NCBI RefSeq assembly: GCF_008017445.1 | Contig: NZ_VRSW01000001.1 | Location: forward strand, 806,001 to 870,000 | Reading direction: 5' to 3' | Length of the DNA stretch: 64,000 nt | DNA from: Microbacterium mitrae | GTDB taxonomy: Bacteria; Actinomycetota; Actinomycetes; Actinomycetales; Microbacteriaceae | Shown: positions 26,422 through 35,550 of the stretch, piece after piece | Layout of the letters: each line of letters opens with the position of its first letter | Position numbering within the stretch: position 1 is the stretch's first letter | Translations under genes and position numbers: made by a program | Notes under the pieces: generated by a model | Told to the model about the DNA's origin: nothing | What the model saw: only the letters and a program-made list of their open reading frames with translations | Database searches by the model: none

Positions 26422-27374
26422 ACATCGACGAGGTTGTTCTCAACTTCTCCCCCAATTCACTCGTGATGCTAAACGTGGTGCTGGCGCTCATCATGTTTGG
26501 CATCGCGCTCGATGTCGCACCACGCGACTTCAAGATCGTCGTCAAACACCCCAAGCCCTTCATCGTCGCGATTCTCGCGCAGCTTCTGGTGTTGCCTGCC
26601 GTGACCTTTGCGCTCACGCTGATTTTGCCGGTAACCCCGTCCATGGCGTTGGGCATGATCCTCGTCGCGTGCTGCCCGCCAGGCAATATTTCGCAGGTGC
26701 TCACGCACCGCTCCGGCGGCAACGTCGCGCTGAGCGTGTCGATGACGGCCGTCGGCAATCTGCTCTACATCGTCGCGATGCCGCTTTCGATCGCGTTCTG
26801 GGGTTCACTGCACCCTACCGCGCACGAACTGCTTCGCCGGGTCGAGCTCAACACCGGTCAGTTGTTGCTTGACGTGTTCTTGATTATCGGGTTGCCGTTT
26901 GTGCTCGGGCTGCTGATTCGGGCGAAGTTTCCCACCTTCGCCAAGCGGGTACAGCCGGCCGTGAAGTGGTTCAGCCTGATCGCACTGGTCGCCTTCATCG
27001 TGATCGCGCTGGTCGGCAACTGGTCGTTCTTCATCGCTTTTCTCGGCATCATCATCCTGGTGGTCACCGTGCATGACGCCGTCGCGCTTGCGATCGGATA
27101 CTCCACCGCAGCGTTCGCTGGCCTTGGCACACGCGAACGCAAGGCGATGACGTTCGAGGTTGGCATTCGTAACGCCGGCCTCGGCCTCGGCCTCGTCTTC
27201 GCGTTCTTTGACGGAATCGGTGGGATGGCGATCGTGGCGGGATGGTGGGGCATCTGGGACATCGTCGCCGGCCTCATCGTCGCAAGCCTCTGGGCGCTTC
27301 ACACCAAGCGTAAGACCGGCTCTGCCACCGGCGATGCGACGCGTCACGCGGCGGCAACCCCTGACGCCGCATGA
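26418..27374 (+). CDS. Bile acid:sodium symporter (BASS) family transporter
   Basis: This is a 318-residue protein with about nine to ten membrane helices. The family signature region is visible as VACCPPGNISQVLTHRSGG and NVALSVSMTAVGN in the first half and FEVGIRNAGLGLGLVFA in the second; these cross over in known BASS structures to bind sodium and substrate. Family members carry bile acids, pantoate, keto acids or other organic anions. Coupled starts on both sides (GTGA and ATGA) tie it to the monooxygenase and SDR, so it probably imports or exports their substrate. Confidence 0.88.
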   Translation: MNIDEVVLNFSPNSLVMLNVVLALIMFGIALDVAPRDFKIVVKHPKPFIVAILAQLLVLPAVTFALTLILPVTPSMALGMILVACCPPGNISQVLTHRSGGNVALSVSMTAVGNLLYIVAMPLSIAFWGSLHPTAHELLRRVELNTGQLLLDVFLIIGLPFVLGLLIRAKFPTFAKRVQPAVKWFSLIALVAFIVIALVGNWSFFIAFLGIIILVVTVHDAVALAIGYSTAAFAGLGTRERKAMTFEVGIRNAGLGLGLVFAFFDGIGGMAIVAGWWGIWDIVAGLIVASLWALHTKRKTGSATGDATRHAAATPDAA

Positions 27375-28324
27375 CCCGCGTTCTCATCACCGGTGGTTCC
27401 GGTTTTCTTGGCTCTCACGTTGTCGCGGCGCTCGCCGAACGCGAAGACGTTGACACCGTGGTGTCGGTCGACGTGCGCGAGGCGCCCGAGTCGCGGGCTG
27501 GCGTCACCGAAGTCCTCTGCGATATCACCACCCCTGGCGCCCTGGAACCCGTCATCGAGCGCTACGGCATCGATACTGTCGTGCACCTCGCGGCGATTGT
27601 GAACCCCGGACACAATGTCGAGCTGGAATACCGCGTTGACGTCACCGGCTCCCGCAACGTGCTTGATGCGTGCATCGCCACGGGGGTGCGCCGCCTGGTC
27701 GTCTCCAGCTCAGGCGCCGCCTATGGCTACCGCGCCGACAACCCCGCCTGGATTACCGAGGCGTGGCCCACGCGCGGCAGCGACGAGTTTCCGTATTCCC
27801 GCCACAAGGCGCTCGTCGAGCAAATGCTTGCCGAGGCGCGGGATACCCACCCGAAGCTGGAGCAAGTCGTCTTTCGCATCGGAACCATCCTCGGTGCGGG
27901 GGTGAAGAATCAGATCACCGCGCTGTGGGATGGCAACCGCATTCTGGCGATTCGTGGTTCCGAGTCGCCCTTCGTCTTCATCTGGGCAGATGACGTCGCC
28001 GCGGCCATGGTGCGAGCCTCAACCGGGGGCCCCGCCGGAGTCTTCAATATCGCCGGAACCGGTTCAATGACGGTCACCGAGATTGCGCAGCGACTCAACA
28101 AACGCGTGCTGCGCGTACCCGCAGGCCTGCTGGCTGTCGCGCTGGGCGTCGCGCGCGCGATGCGGTTGACGGTTCACGGACCGGCGCAGGTCGGCTTTCT
28201 TCGCTACCGCCCCGTGCTCGATAACACGGCGCTGCGCGAGACGTTTGGGTATGTTCCGTCGCACACCTCAGCCGAGGCCTTCGAGCACTACCTACAAACG
28301 CATCCCGGTGTTGCTCGCGCCTAG
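27371..28324 (+). CDS. Extended SDR (NAD-dependent epimerase/dehydratase family)
   Basis: This is a 317-residue Rossmann oxidoreductase. GGSGFLGSHVV at the N-terminus binds NAD(P), DITTPGAL and VVHLAAIVNP continue the cofactor site, SSSGAAYG holds the catalytic Ser, and YSRHK is the Tyr-x-x-x-Lys pair. The substrate is likely a sugar nucleotide, a sterol-like or other hydroxy/keto compound; the operon partners (monooxygenase and BASS transporter) favour a non-sugar hydrophobic substrate. It begins at ATG 27371, overlapping the transporter stop by 4 nt. Confidence 0.85.
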   Translation: MTRVLITGGSGFLGSHVVAALAEREDVDTVVSVDVREAPESRAGVTEVLCDITTPGALEPVIERYGIDTVVHLAAIVNPGHNVELEYRVDVTGSRNVLDACIATGVRRLVVSSSGAAYGYRADNPAWITEAWPTRGSDEFPYSRHKALVEQMLAEARDTHPKLEQVVFRIGTILGAGVKNQITALWDGNRILAIRGSESPFVFIWADDVAAAMVRASTGGPAGVFNIAGTGSMTVTEIAQRLNKRVLRVPAGLLAVALGVARAMRLTVHGPAQVGFLRYRPVLDNTALRETFGYVPSHTSAEAFEHYLQTHPGVARA

Positions 28325-28339
28325 GCGAGCAGCACCGGG
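28304..28339. terminator. Bidirectional terminator between SDR and add
   Basis: CCCGGTGTTGCTCGCGCCT (28304-28322) pairs with AGGCGAGCAGCACCGGG (28323-28339) with one mismatch and a 2-nt bulge. The left arm overlaps the last SDR codons. On the plus strand TGCACGTTATTTTT follows. Confidence 0.65.
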
Positions 28340-28345
28340 TGCACG

Positions 28346-29461
28346 TTATTTTTCGAAGCCCTCGGCGATGATTTCGATCAGTTCTTCGCGCTCTTCAACC
28401 GCGAGGAACGCGCCGGCGGCGGCGTTGAGCTGGAACGCCTCAATGTCGTCGAGCGTGTACTCGAAGGCGTCGGCGAGAAGCTTGAGCTCACGCGTCAGCG
28501 ATGTGCGGCTCATGGTGCGGTTATCGACGTTAACCGTGACGGCGAAACCGAGCTGATACAGCAGGTCAAACGGGTGATCGACCATGTCGGTCCCCCATGC
28601 CGCGATCGCCCCGGTTTGCAGGTTGGAGCTCGGCGACAGTTCAAGCGGAATCTCACGATCGCGCACCCAGCGGGCAAGGTCGCCGAACTGTACGCGCACT
28701 TCCTCATCGTCGCGGGCGACAACGTCGAGGTCTTCGGCCAGGCGCACACCGTGACCCAATCGCAGGGCACGACCGTCGATGAGTGCGGAACGGATCGAGT
28801 CGAGCCCTGCCGCCTCGCCGGCGTGCACCGTGGTCGGGAAGAAGTTGGCAGCCAGGTAGTCGAAGGCCTCGCGATGGCGAGCAGGCAAGAATCCGTCTTC
28901 TGGCCCGGCAATATCGAAGCCAACGGCGCCGCGTCCGCGGTTTTCAACCGCAAGCTTGGCAATTTCTAGCGAACGATCGGTGTGACGCATGGCGGTGATC
29001 AGCTGACCAACGCGAATGTCGTGCCCGCGGCTGGAAGCCGCGTCCTCGCCCTCCTCGATGCCATCTTGAATCGCGTCAACCGCCTGCTGCAGCGTCAAGC
29101 CACCGGCGACGTGCTGTTCCGGAGCCCAGCGCATTTCGCCGTAGACCACGCCATCACGGGCTAGATCTTCGACAAACTCGCGAGCAATGCGGGTGAGCGC
29201 GGCCTCCGTCTGCATGACGCCGGTGGTCAGCTCGAACGTCTTCAGGTACTCAACGAGCGATCCTGAGTCGCTCTGCGTTGCGAACCACGCATCGAGCGCC
29301 TTCGCGTCGGCGGCGGGTGCCTCAATGCCGTACTCGTCTGCCAGCTCCAGAATCGTCGCCGGGCGAACGCCGCCGTCGAGGTGATCGTGCAACGACACCT
29401 TCGGCAGGCTACGCAGCGAGACGCCTTCGAGCTTGGCGTCACCGTGCTGGTCGATAGACAT
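28346..29461 (-). CDS. add: Adenosine deaminase
   Basis: This zinc enzyme deaminates adenosine and deoxyadenosine to inosine forms for salvage. The 371-residue protein has the zinc ligands in LHDHLDGG near residue 25, TTVHAGEAAG with zinc His and catalytic Glu, RLGHGVRL with the second catalytic His, SPSSN, and NVDNRTMS with the catalytic Asp. It is the last gene of the minus-strand nucleoside block (bmpA to add). GGGGTAA precedes the ATG. Confidence 0.95.
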   Translation of the reverse strand: MSIDQHGDAKLEGVSLRSLPKVSLHDHLDGGVRPATILELADEYGIEAPAADAKALDAWFATQSDSGSLVEYLKTFELTTGVMQTEAALTRIAREFVEDLARDGVVYGEMRWAPEQHVAGGLTLQQAVDAIQDGIEEGEDAASSRGHDIRVGQLITAMRHTDRSLEIAKLAVENRGRGAVGFDIAGPEDGFLPARHREAFDYLAANFFPTTVHAGEAAGLDSIRSALIDGRALRLGHGVRLAEDLDVVARDDEEVRVQFGDLARWVRDREIPLELSPSSNLQTGAIAAWGTDMVDHPFDLLYQLGFAVTVNVDNRTMSRTSLTRELKLLADAFEYTLDDIEAFQLNAAAGAFLAVEEREELIEIIAEGFEK

Positions 29462-29498
29462 GAGTTACCCCTGTTCTGGCAGTGATGAGAGAGCGAAA

Positions 29499-30791
29499 TT
29501 ACGCGGTGATGCGCTCACGCACGAGCGGACCACGGCCAGGAGCCGTGTCTCCAATCTCCCACGCTCCCTCGAGGGATTCAAGCGCACGGGAGAAACGAGA
29601 CTCGTCGTTCGCCGACAGTGTGAATAGCGGCGCTCCTGCTTCAACCGTATCGCCCAGCTGGGCGTGCAGATCAATACCGGCGGCGTGAATCACCGGATCC
29701 TGCGGGCGGGCACGGCCAGCTCCCAGGCGCCACGCCGAGATTCCGAATGGGAGGGCCTCAAGCCGCGTGATAACACCGGATCGCGGCGCGAACACGGTGT
29801 GCGTCTCGTTCGGCTGCGGAAGCGGGGCATCCGGGTCGCCATCCTGAGCGGCGATCATGCCGCGCCAGGCGTCCATCGCACGGCCATCCTTCAGCGCGGC
29901 TTCAACATCGGCGTCCGGCTGGCCAACCAGCGAGAGCATTTCTCGTGCCAGCGCGACGGTGAGCTCGACCACATCGGCCGGGCCGCCACCTGCCAGTACC
30001 TCGACAGACTCACGCACCTCATTGGCGTTACCAATAGCGCGACCCAGCGGGCTGTTCATATCGGTCAGCAGCGCGGTCGTCGCAACGCCGGAGTCGGTGC
30101 CCAGCGCAACCATCGTCTGCGCCAATTCGCGCGCCCGATCAATGTCTTGCATGAAGGCGCCAGAGCCGAACTTCACGTCAAGAACCAGCGCGCCGGTTCC
30201 TTCCGCGATCTTCTTCGACATGATGCTCGAGGCGATCAGCGGAATAGCCTCCACCGTGCCGGTCACGTCACGAAGCGCGTACAGGCGCTTGTCTGCGGGA
30301 GCAAGGCCCGAGCCTGCGGCGCAAATAACCGCGCCAACCTCACTGCCCAGCTGCGCGAACATCTCTTCGTTAGTCAGCGCCGCACGCCAACCCGGAATCG
30401 ACTCCAGCTTGTCAAGCGTGCCGCCGGTGTGACCAAGGCCACGGCCGGAGAGCTGCGGAACCGCGACGCCGAACGAGGCAACCAGCGGAGCCAACGGCAG
30501 GGTGATCTTGTCGCCGACGCCACCGGTGGAGTGCTTGTCAACGGTCGGCTTGCCGAGCCCGGTGAAGCTCATGCGCTCCCCCGAGGCGATCATCGCGTCG
30601 GTCATCACACGAATCTCATCGCGCGTCATACCGTTCAGCAACACCGCCATGGCGAACGAGGCCATCTGCGCGTCGGTGACGTACTCACGCGTGTATGCGT
30701 CGATCATCCAGCGCAACGCGTCTTCAGCGATCGGCTGGCGATCGCGCTTTGCGCGAATCACATCAACGGCGTCAAATGCTTCGATTGTCAT
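29499..30791 (-). CDS. deoA: Thymidine phosphorylase
   Basis: This enzyme cleaves thymidine or deoxyuridine with phosphate to base and deoxyribose-1-phosphate. The 430-residue protein contains KHSTGGVGDK near residue 86 (phosphate loop), SGRGLGHTGGTLDKLE, the family signature, ASSIMSKKIAEGT and DVKFGSGAFM. The C-terminal region HTVFAPRSGVI is the barrel-sandwich domain. Its start overlaps the cdd stop by 4 nt. Together with Cdd it lets pyrimidine nucleosides feed central metabolism. Confidence 0.95.
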   Translation of the reverse strand: MTIEAFDAVDVIRAKRDRQPIAEDALRWMIDAYTREYVTDAQMASFAMAVLLNGMTRDEIRVMTDAMIASGERMSFTGLGKPTVDKHSTGGVGDKITLPLAPLVASFGVAVPQLSGRGLGHTGGTLDKLESIPGWRAALTNEEMFAQLGSEVGAVICAAGSGLAPADKRLYALRDVTGTVEAIPLIASSIMSKKIAEGTGALVLDVKFGSGAFMQDIDRARELAQTMVALGTDSGVATTALLTDMNSPLGRAIGNANEVRESVEVLAGGGPADVVELTVALAREMLSLVGQPDADVEAALKDGRAMDAWRGMIAAQDGDPDAPLPQPNETHTVFAPRSGVITRLEALPFGISAWRLGAGRARPQDPVIHAAGIDLHAQLGDTVEAGAPLFTLSANDESRFSRALESLEGAWEIGDTAPGRGPLVRERITA

Positions 30792-31189
30792 CGTCCATAC
30801 TCCTCAAGGTCACGCGGACCAAAGGCGTCGGGCAGCACCTCATCAATCGTACGAATGCCCGAAACGGTCTCCAGCAGCATGCCGGGTAGCGCGTGCTCAA
30901 ACAGCAACTGCCGGCAGCGGCCGCACGGCATCAGGGTTGCCCCGTGGCCGTCAACGCACACGAAGGCAACGAGCTTGCCGCCGCCGGTCATCGCCAGTTG
31001 CGATGCCAAGCCACACTCGGCGCACAGCGTGACGCCGTACGACGCGTTCTCGACGTTGCAGCCCGAAACAATGCGGCCGTCGCTGACCAGGGCTGCGGCT
31101 CCGACCGGGTAGCGAGAGTAGGGCACGTAGGCATTCTTCATCGCTGCGGTTGCTGCCGTGCGCAGCTCGTCCCAGTCAATATCCGTCAT
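30788..31189 (-). CDS. cdd: Cytidine deaminase
   Basis: This zinc enzyme converts cytidine and deoxycytidine to uridine forms. The 133-residue protein is the short homotetrameric type. YPVGAAAL precedes GCNVENASYG, the nucleoside site, and the zinc-binding CAEC and PCGRCRQ triads follow, with catalytic Glu in CAEC. It lies 9 nt after the downstream permease gene and overlaps deoA by 4 nt. Confidence 0.95.
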   Translation of the reverse strand: MTDIDWDELRTAATAAMKNAYVPYSRYPVGAAALVSDGRIVSGCNVENASYGVTLCAECGLASQLAMTGGGKLVAFVCVDGHGATLMPCGRCRQLLFEHALPGMLLETVSGIRTIDEVLPDAFGPRDLEEYGR

Positions 31190-31198
31190 GATTCTCCG

Positions 31199-32464
31199 TT
31201 AGTTCTTGATGTAGGGCTGGCCCGAGGCTGCCGGCGGGCGTGCCCGACCGACGAGACCGGCAACCACGAAGATCGTCAGCAGGTACGGAACCATCGCGAG
31301 GAACTGGCTGGGAACGCCGGAGTTCATCACCGACAGCTGCGACTGCAGGTTGGTGGCAAAACCAAACAGCAGCGCGGCAAGAGTCGCCTTGATGGGATCC
31401 CACTTACCAAAGATCACGGCGGCCAGCGCGATAAAGCCAGCGCCCGCGGTGATGTTCTCACCGAACTCCGGGTTGACCACGAGCGTGTAGTACGCGCCGC
31501 CGATACCGGCGATGCCACCAGCCATCATCACGTTGAGGTAGCGCGTGCGAGCAACCTTGATACCAACGGTGTCGGCAGCCTGCGGGTGCTCACCAACGGC
31601 GCGCAGACGCAGACCCCAGCGGGTGCGGAACATCGCGAACGACACCGCAAACACGATCACGTACATGATGTAAACCAGCACCGACTGGTCAAAGAACACC
31701 GGCCCGATGATGGGAATATCGCCGAGCAGCGGCACCTTGACGCGCGGAAGAAGCGGCGGCGCGTTGAGGCCAGCAGGGTCAAGCCATGCCTTCACCAAGA
31801 ACGTCGTGAGGCCCGCGATCAGCACGTTGAGCACCACACCAACGATGACCTGGTTGACGTAGTAGGTGATGGCGAAGACCGCGAGCACCAGACCGATGAG
31901 CGCTCCCGCAACCACGGCAGCAACCAGACCCCACCACGGCGAGCCCGTCATGGTTCCGACCGCCGCTGCGGTGAAAGCGCCGCCAAGCAGCTGCGCTTCA
32001 ATCGCAATGTTGACGACACCGGCGCGCTCGCCGATCACACCGCCCAGCGCACCCAGCACCAGCGGAATGGCCAGTGCCAGGGCTCCGGCAAGCAACGGAA
32101 CCACGGTGAGCATCTTGCCTGCGCTTGCCCACGTGGCAAATGAAAACACCAGGGCGAAGATGTACAGCGCGGTGAGCCACAACGGCATCTTCTTGCCCTT
32201 GTTGGCAAGAGCGAAGGAGTAGGCGGCGATGGCCAGCATCACCAGGGCGGAGGCGATGCTGACGGGGCCAGCAGGAATCGGAATGATTCCCTCGCCACCG
32301 GAGCACAGCACCTGAACACAGAAGTTTGCAACGTCGTGGCGCGGAACCAAGACCACCAGCGCGCTGAGCGCCAGGGCCACGACCGTCATCACGATGGGGT
32401 TTTTCAGCGAGCGCACGACCACGGTGCGCGGTTCGACAATCGTCGACATCTCAGCGCTGGTCAT
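31199..32464 (-). CDS. nupQ: Nucleoside ABC transporter permease (NupQ/YufQ type)
   Basis: This is the second membrane subunit of a BMP-type nucleoside importer, 421 residues with about ten hydrophobic segments. The branched-chain/ribose-type permease core is visible: NIAIEAQLLGGAFTAA, NQVIVGVVLNVLIAGLTTFL and TRYLNVMMAGGIAGIGGAY, followed by GFIALAAVIFGKWDP. The N-terminal 120 residues, with an extra helix and a short loop, are longer than usual. It overlaps the other permease gene by 4 nt and is followed by cdd. Confidence 0.88.
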   Translation of the reverse strand: MTSAEMSTIVEPRTVVVRSLKNPIVMTVVALALSALVVLVPRHDVANFCVQVLCSGGEGIIPIPAGPVSIASALVMLAIAAYSFALANKGKKMPLWLTALYIFALVFSFATWASAGKMLTVVPLLAGALALAIPLVLGALGGVIGERAGVVNIAIEAQLLGGAFTAAAVGTMTGSPWWGLVAAVVAGALIGLVLAVFAITYYVNQVIVGVVLNVLIAGLTTFLVKAWLDPAGLNAPPLLPRVKVPLLGDIPIIGPVFFDQSVLVYIMYVIVFAVSFAMFRTRWGLRLRAVGEHPQAADTVGIKVARTRYLNVMMAGGIAGIGGAYYTLVVNPEFGENITAGAGFIALAAVIFGKWDPIKATLAALLFGFATNLQSQLSVMNSGVPSQFLAMVPYLLTIFVVAGLVGRARPPAASGQPYIKN

Positions 32465-33945
32465 TTCTCGGATCCTTCCTCGTCGATGGGGTCGACTCCG
32501 ACCGCATCAGACTCCACCGGCTCGACGTTTCCTTCGGCGAGGTCCGTCAGCACCTGGGCGTCTGCCGCATCCTCAGCGATCACCTCGGGAGTGATTTCAA
32601 CCGCAACGTCGGTGACAACCTCAGAGCCTGCGGCATCGGTCACCAGCGTTTCGGTCGTGACGGCGGTCACGGTTCCGGCGGCGGCCGCGACGAGCGAAGC
32701 ACGATCGGCGGCGGCGCTCTTTCGAGCCTTGCGCTCCTTACGCGACGGCTTGCCCGGCTTCGGGAGGCCGAAGATCGCGCGCACCAGGGGCGGCGCGGCG
32801 ATGAACAGCACGATGAGTGCGAGCACGATATCGACGAGCTCGGCCGGAACCTGAGCGATCTTCATCGTGACCGAGCCTGCCTGGAACATGCCGAACAGCA
32901 AGCCGGCGGCGAGGATACCGAACGGCGTGGAACCACCCAGCAGCGCGACGGTGATCGCGTCGAAGCCGATACCGGCATCGACACCGTCACCGAAGGGCGC
33001 CTTGCTGGAAAGTGCCAGAGTCACGCCGGCGATGCCGACGAGGGCACCGGCGATCAGCATGCCGAGGAAGTACATGCGGCCAACGTTGATGCCAGCGGTG
33101 CGGGCGGCGGCCGGGTTTTGGCCGACAACACGCATGCGGAAGCCGAGGCTCGACTTTTCCAACAGCCACCACACGAAGAACACCGCAGCGATGGCGATCA
33201 GCAGACCAACGGTCACGCGGTACTGGTCACCGAAGAGCTTGGGCAGCACGGCCGTCTCCGCCATATAGCCAGACTTGACGTTCGAGGAGCCAATAGCCTG
33301 CAGCAGCCACTGCGTGCCCAGGGCAAACAGCAACAGGTAGCGCGCCACGTGGTTCAGCATGATCGTCACGATCACCTCGTGGGCACCGGTGCGGGCCTTC
33401 AGGATTCCGGCGATACCGGCCCACAGCGCACCAAACGCGATACCGACGACGAGGGCGACGATCAGGTGGATGCCGGCAGGCAGTTCCATTCGAGTCGCGA
33501 CCCAGCCAGCACCGGCGGCGGCGAGCAGAATCTGGCCCTGACCACCAATGTTGAACATGCCAACGCGGAACGCGAGACCAACACCGAGACCGGCGGCGAT
33601 CAGCGGGGTCGCTTCGTGCAGCGAGTTCATCAGGCTGGCAATGCCCTGCTCGAACGTCGGCTTGGTGTAGTCGTAAATGGCACCGCGGAACAGTGCAGAG
33701 TACGCCTCAGAGATGGCGTTGCCAGCAGCCGAGAGCATGTCTTGCGGCTTCGCGAAGAAGTAGCCCGCGGCCGCCTGCACGTCTGCGTTTGTGAAGACGA
33801 TCAGGAGGGAGCCCGCGACGATGGCGAGCACGAAAGCGCCAAGCACCACCGGAAACTGGCTCATCATGATTTCGCGGCCGACGCCGTCAAAGCGGCCCTT
33901 CTTAGGAGCCTGCGTCGTCGTTTGGGTCATCGTTTCGGTAGTCAT
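32461..33945 (-). CDS. nupP: Nucleoside ABC transporter permease (NupP/YufP type) with long acidic tail
   Basis: This is the first membrane subunit of the importer, 494 residues. The permease core has about ten helices; NIGGQGQILLAAAGAG, HEVIVTIMLNHVARYLLL and GINVGRMYFLGMLIAGALVG match the family. After about residue 400 the core gives way to a basic stretch (KPSRKERKARK) and a Val/Thr/Ala/Asp/Glu-rich tail of about 80 residues with no hydrophobic helix, which I have not seen described as a family feature. The neighbours on both sides overlap by 4 nt. Confidence 0.87.
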   Translation of the reverse strand: MTTETMTQTTTQAPKKGRFDGVGREIMMSQFPVVLGAFVLAIVAGSLLIVFTNADVQAAAGYFFAKPQDMLSAAGNAISEAYSALFRGAIYDYTKPTFEQGIASLMNSLHEATPLIAAGLGVGLAFRVGMFNIGGQGQILLAAAGAGWVATRMELPAGIHLIVALVVGIAFGALWAGIAGILKARTGAHEVIVTIMLNHVARYLLLFALGTQWLLQAIGSSNVKSGYMAETAVLPKLFGDQYRVTVGLLIAIAAVFFVWWLLEKSSLGFRMRVVGQNPAAARTAGINVGRMYFLGMLIAGALVGIAGVTLALSSKAPFGDGVDAGIGFDAITVALLGGSTPFGILAAGLLFGMFQAGSVTMKIAQVPAELVDIVLALIVLFIAAPPLVRAIFGLPKPGKPSRKERKARKSAAADRASLVAAAAGTVTAVTTETLVTDAAGSEVVTDVAVEITPEVIAEDAADAQVLTDLAEGNVEPVESDAVGVDPIDEEGSEK

Positions 33946-35453
33946 GCGTCGATTCCTTCCGCGGCGATGCCGGCCATCATCATGCCGAGAGTGTCGCGGG
34001 AGGTGTCGCCGGGCACAATGCCGACAACCTTGCCGCGGTACATCACCATGATGCGGTCGGCCAGAGCCGCGACCTCATCCAATTCTGTGGAGATCACGAT
34101 GACCGGAACCCCGGTGTCGCGCGTCTCAATAATGCGCTTGTGAATGAACTCGATCGAGCCCACGTCGACGCCACGCGTTGGCTGGGCCGCCACGAAGAGC
34201 GAGAGGTCGTGACCGAGCTCTCGTGCCAGCACGACCTTCTGCTGGTTTCCGCCGGAGAGGCGGCCTGCAGCCTGATCGGGGCCCTGGGTGCGAACGTCGA
34301 ACTCTTTGATTTCTTTACGCGCGTAGTCGTTCAAGAACCGGCGGCGAATGGTTCCAAATCGGGAGAACGGCTCACCGTAGGAACGAGTCAGCAGCAGGTT
34401 TTCTGCGATCGAGAATTCGGCCACGAGGCCATCAACCTTGCGGTCTTCTGGAACGAAGCCGACGCCCTCTTCCACGATGTCGCGCACAGAACGGCCGACC
34501 AGCTCGGTGCCGTTGAGCGAGATCGAACCGCGCGTCTTCGGCTGTAGGCCCATGATGGCCTCGGTGAGTTCGGTCTGGCCGTTGCCCTGCACACCGGCGA
34601 TGGCGAGCACTTCACCGGCGTGAACCTCGAACGAGACATCGTCAACCAAGACAACGCCGTTGGGGGCAATCACGGTGAGGTCGCGCACCGCAAGGGCCAC
34701 CTCGCCCGGGTTGGCGTTGCCCTTGTCGACGGTGAGCGCGACGGCGCGGCCAACCATCAGCGAGGCAAGCTCTTCGTTGGTGGCGGTGGGGCTGGCCTCA
34801 CCGACGACCTTGCCGAGGCGGATCACGGTGATGCGATCGGCAACGGCGCGCACTTCGCGCAGCTTGTGGGTAATAAAGACGATGGCGGTGCCCGCGTCGC
34901 GCAACTGCTTCATGGTTGCCATGAGCTCGTCGGTCTCTTGCGGGGTGAGCACGGCGGTGGGCTCGTCAAAAACGAGCACCTTCGCATCGCGCGAGAGCGC
35001 CTTGATGATCTCAACGCGCTGCTGCACACCGACCGGGAGGTCTTCGACGACCGCATCCGGGTCAACGTCAAAGCCGAAGCGCTGAGAAATGGATCGCACC
35101 AGCTCGCGTGCGGCGTTCAGATCGAGCACGCCGAGCTTGTTGGGCTCGTGACCGAGCATCACGTTTTCAGCAACGGTGAACACCGGAACCAGCATGAAGT
35201 GCTGGTGCACCATGCCAATGCCAGCCGCCATCGCGTCTCCGGGGCCGGAGAAGGATTGCACCTCGTCATCGAGGAGGATGTCGCCGTCGTCGGCCTGATA
35301 CAGGCCGTAGAGAACGTTCATCAGCGTGGACTTGCCAGCGCCGTTCTCTCCCAGGAGGCAGTGAATCTCACCGGGGTTGACCACCAGATTGATGTGGTCG
35401 TTTGCGGTGAGAGCGCCAAACCTCTTCGTAATGTCGCGCAGCTCGAGCTTCAT
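33942..35453 (-). CDS. nupO: Nucleoside ABC transporter ATPase (NupO/YufO type)
   Basis: This tandem ATPase of 503 residues powers the importer. The first domain has Walker A GENGAGKST near residue 36, LPVGVQQRVEI as the signature and LVFDEPTAVL as Walker B. The second domain has a degenerate Walker A (GVQGNGQTE), signature LSGGNQQK and a Walker B with Gln (FVAAQPTRGVD), as is normal for RbsA/YufO proteins. It lies downstream of the substrate-binding protein gene, separated by a stem-loop. Confidence 0.92.
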   Translation of the reverse strand: MKLELRDITKRFGALTANDHINLVVNPGEIHCLLGENGAGKSTLMNVLYGLYQADDGDILLDDEVQSFSGPGDAMAAGIGMVHQHFMLVPVFTVAENVMLGHEPNKLGVLDLNAARELVRSISQRFGFDVDPDAVVEDLPVGVQQRVEIIKALSRDAKVLVFDEPTAVLTPQETDELMATMKQLRDAGTAIVFITHKLREVRAVADRITVIRLGKVVGEASPTATNEELASLMVGRAVALTVDKGNANPGEVALAVRDLTVIAPNGVVLVDDVSFEVHAGEVLAIAGVQGNGQTELTEAIMGLQPKTRGSISLNGTELVGRSVRDIVEEGVGFVPEDRKVDGLVAEFSIAENLLLTRSYGEPFSRFGTIRRRFLNDYARKEIKEFDVRTQGPDQAAGRLSGGNQQKVVLARELGHDLSLFVAAQPTRGVDVGSIEFIHKRIIETRDTGVPVIVISTELDEVAALADRIMVMYRGKVVGIVPGDTSRDTLGMMMAGIAAEGIDA

Positions 35454-35507
35454 GGTCAGATCCTAGTGAGCAGTAGTAGTCGAGGGCTATGCCCTGCGGT
35501 GGACAGG

Positions 35508-35539
35508 AGAGGGAGGCCGGCATACGCCGACCTCCCTCT
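35508..35539 (-). terminator. Stem-loop between bmpA and the transporter ATPase gene
   Basis: AGAGGGAGGcCGGC and GCCGaCCTCCCTCT pair around ATAC with one A opposite C. It follows the bmpA stop by 11 nt. With no T-tract it probably acts as partial terminator or 3' stabiliser, which would leave more binding protein than transporter. Confidence 0.5.
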
Positions 35540-35550
35540 ATCTGTTGTTC

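Noticed and set aside
29664-31112. Open frame of 482 codons opposite deoA and cdd
   Set aside because: Antisense to two enzymes with full active-site motifs.
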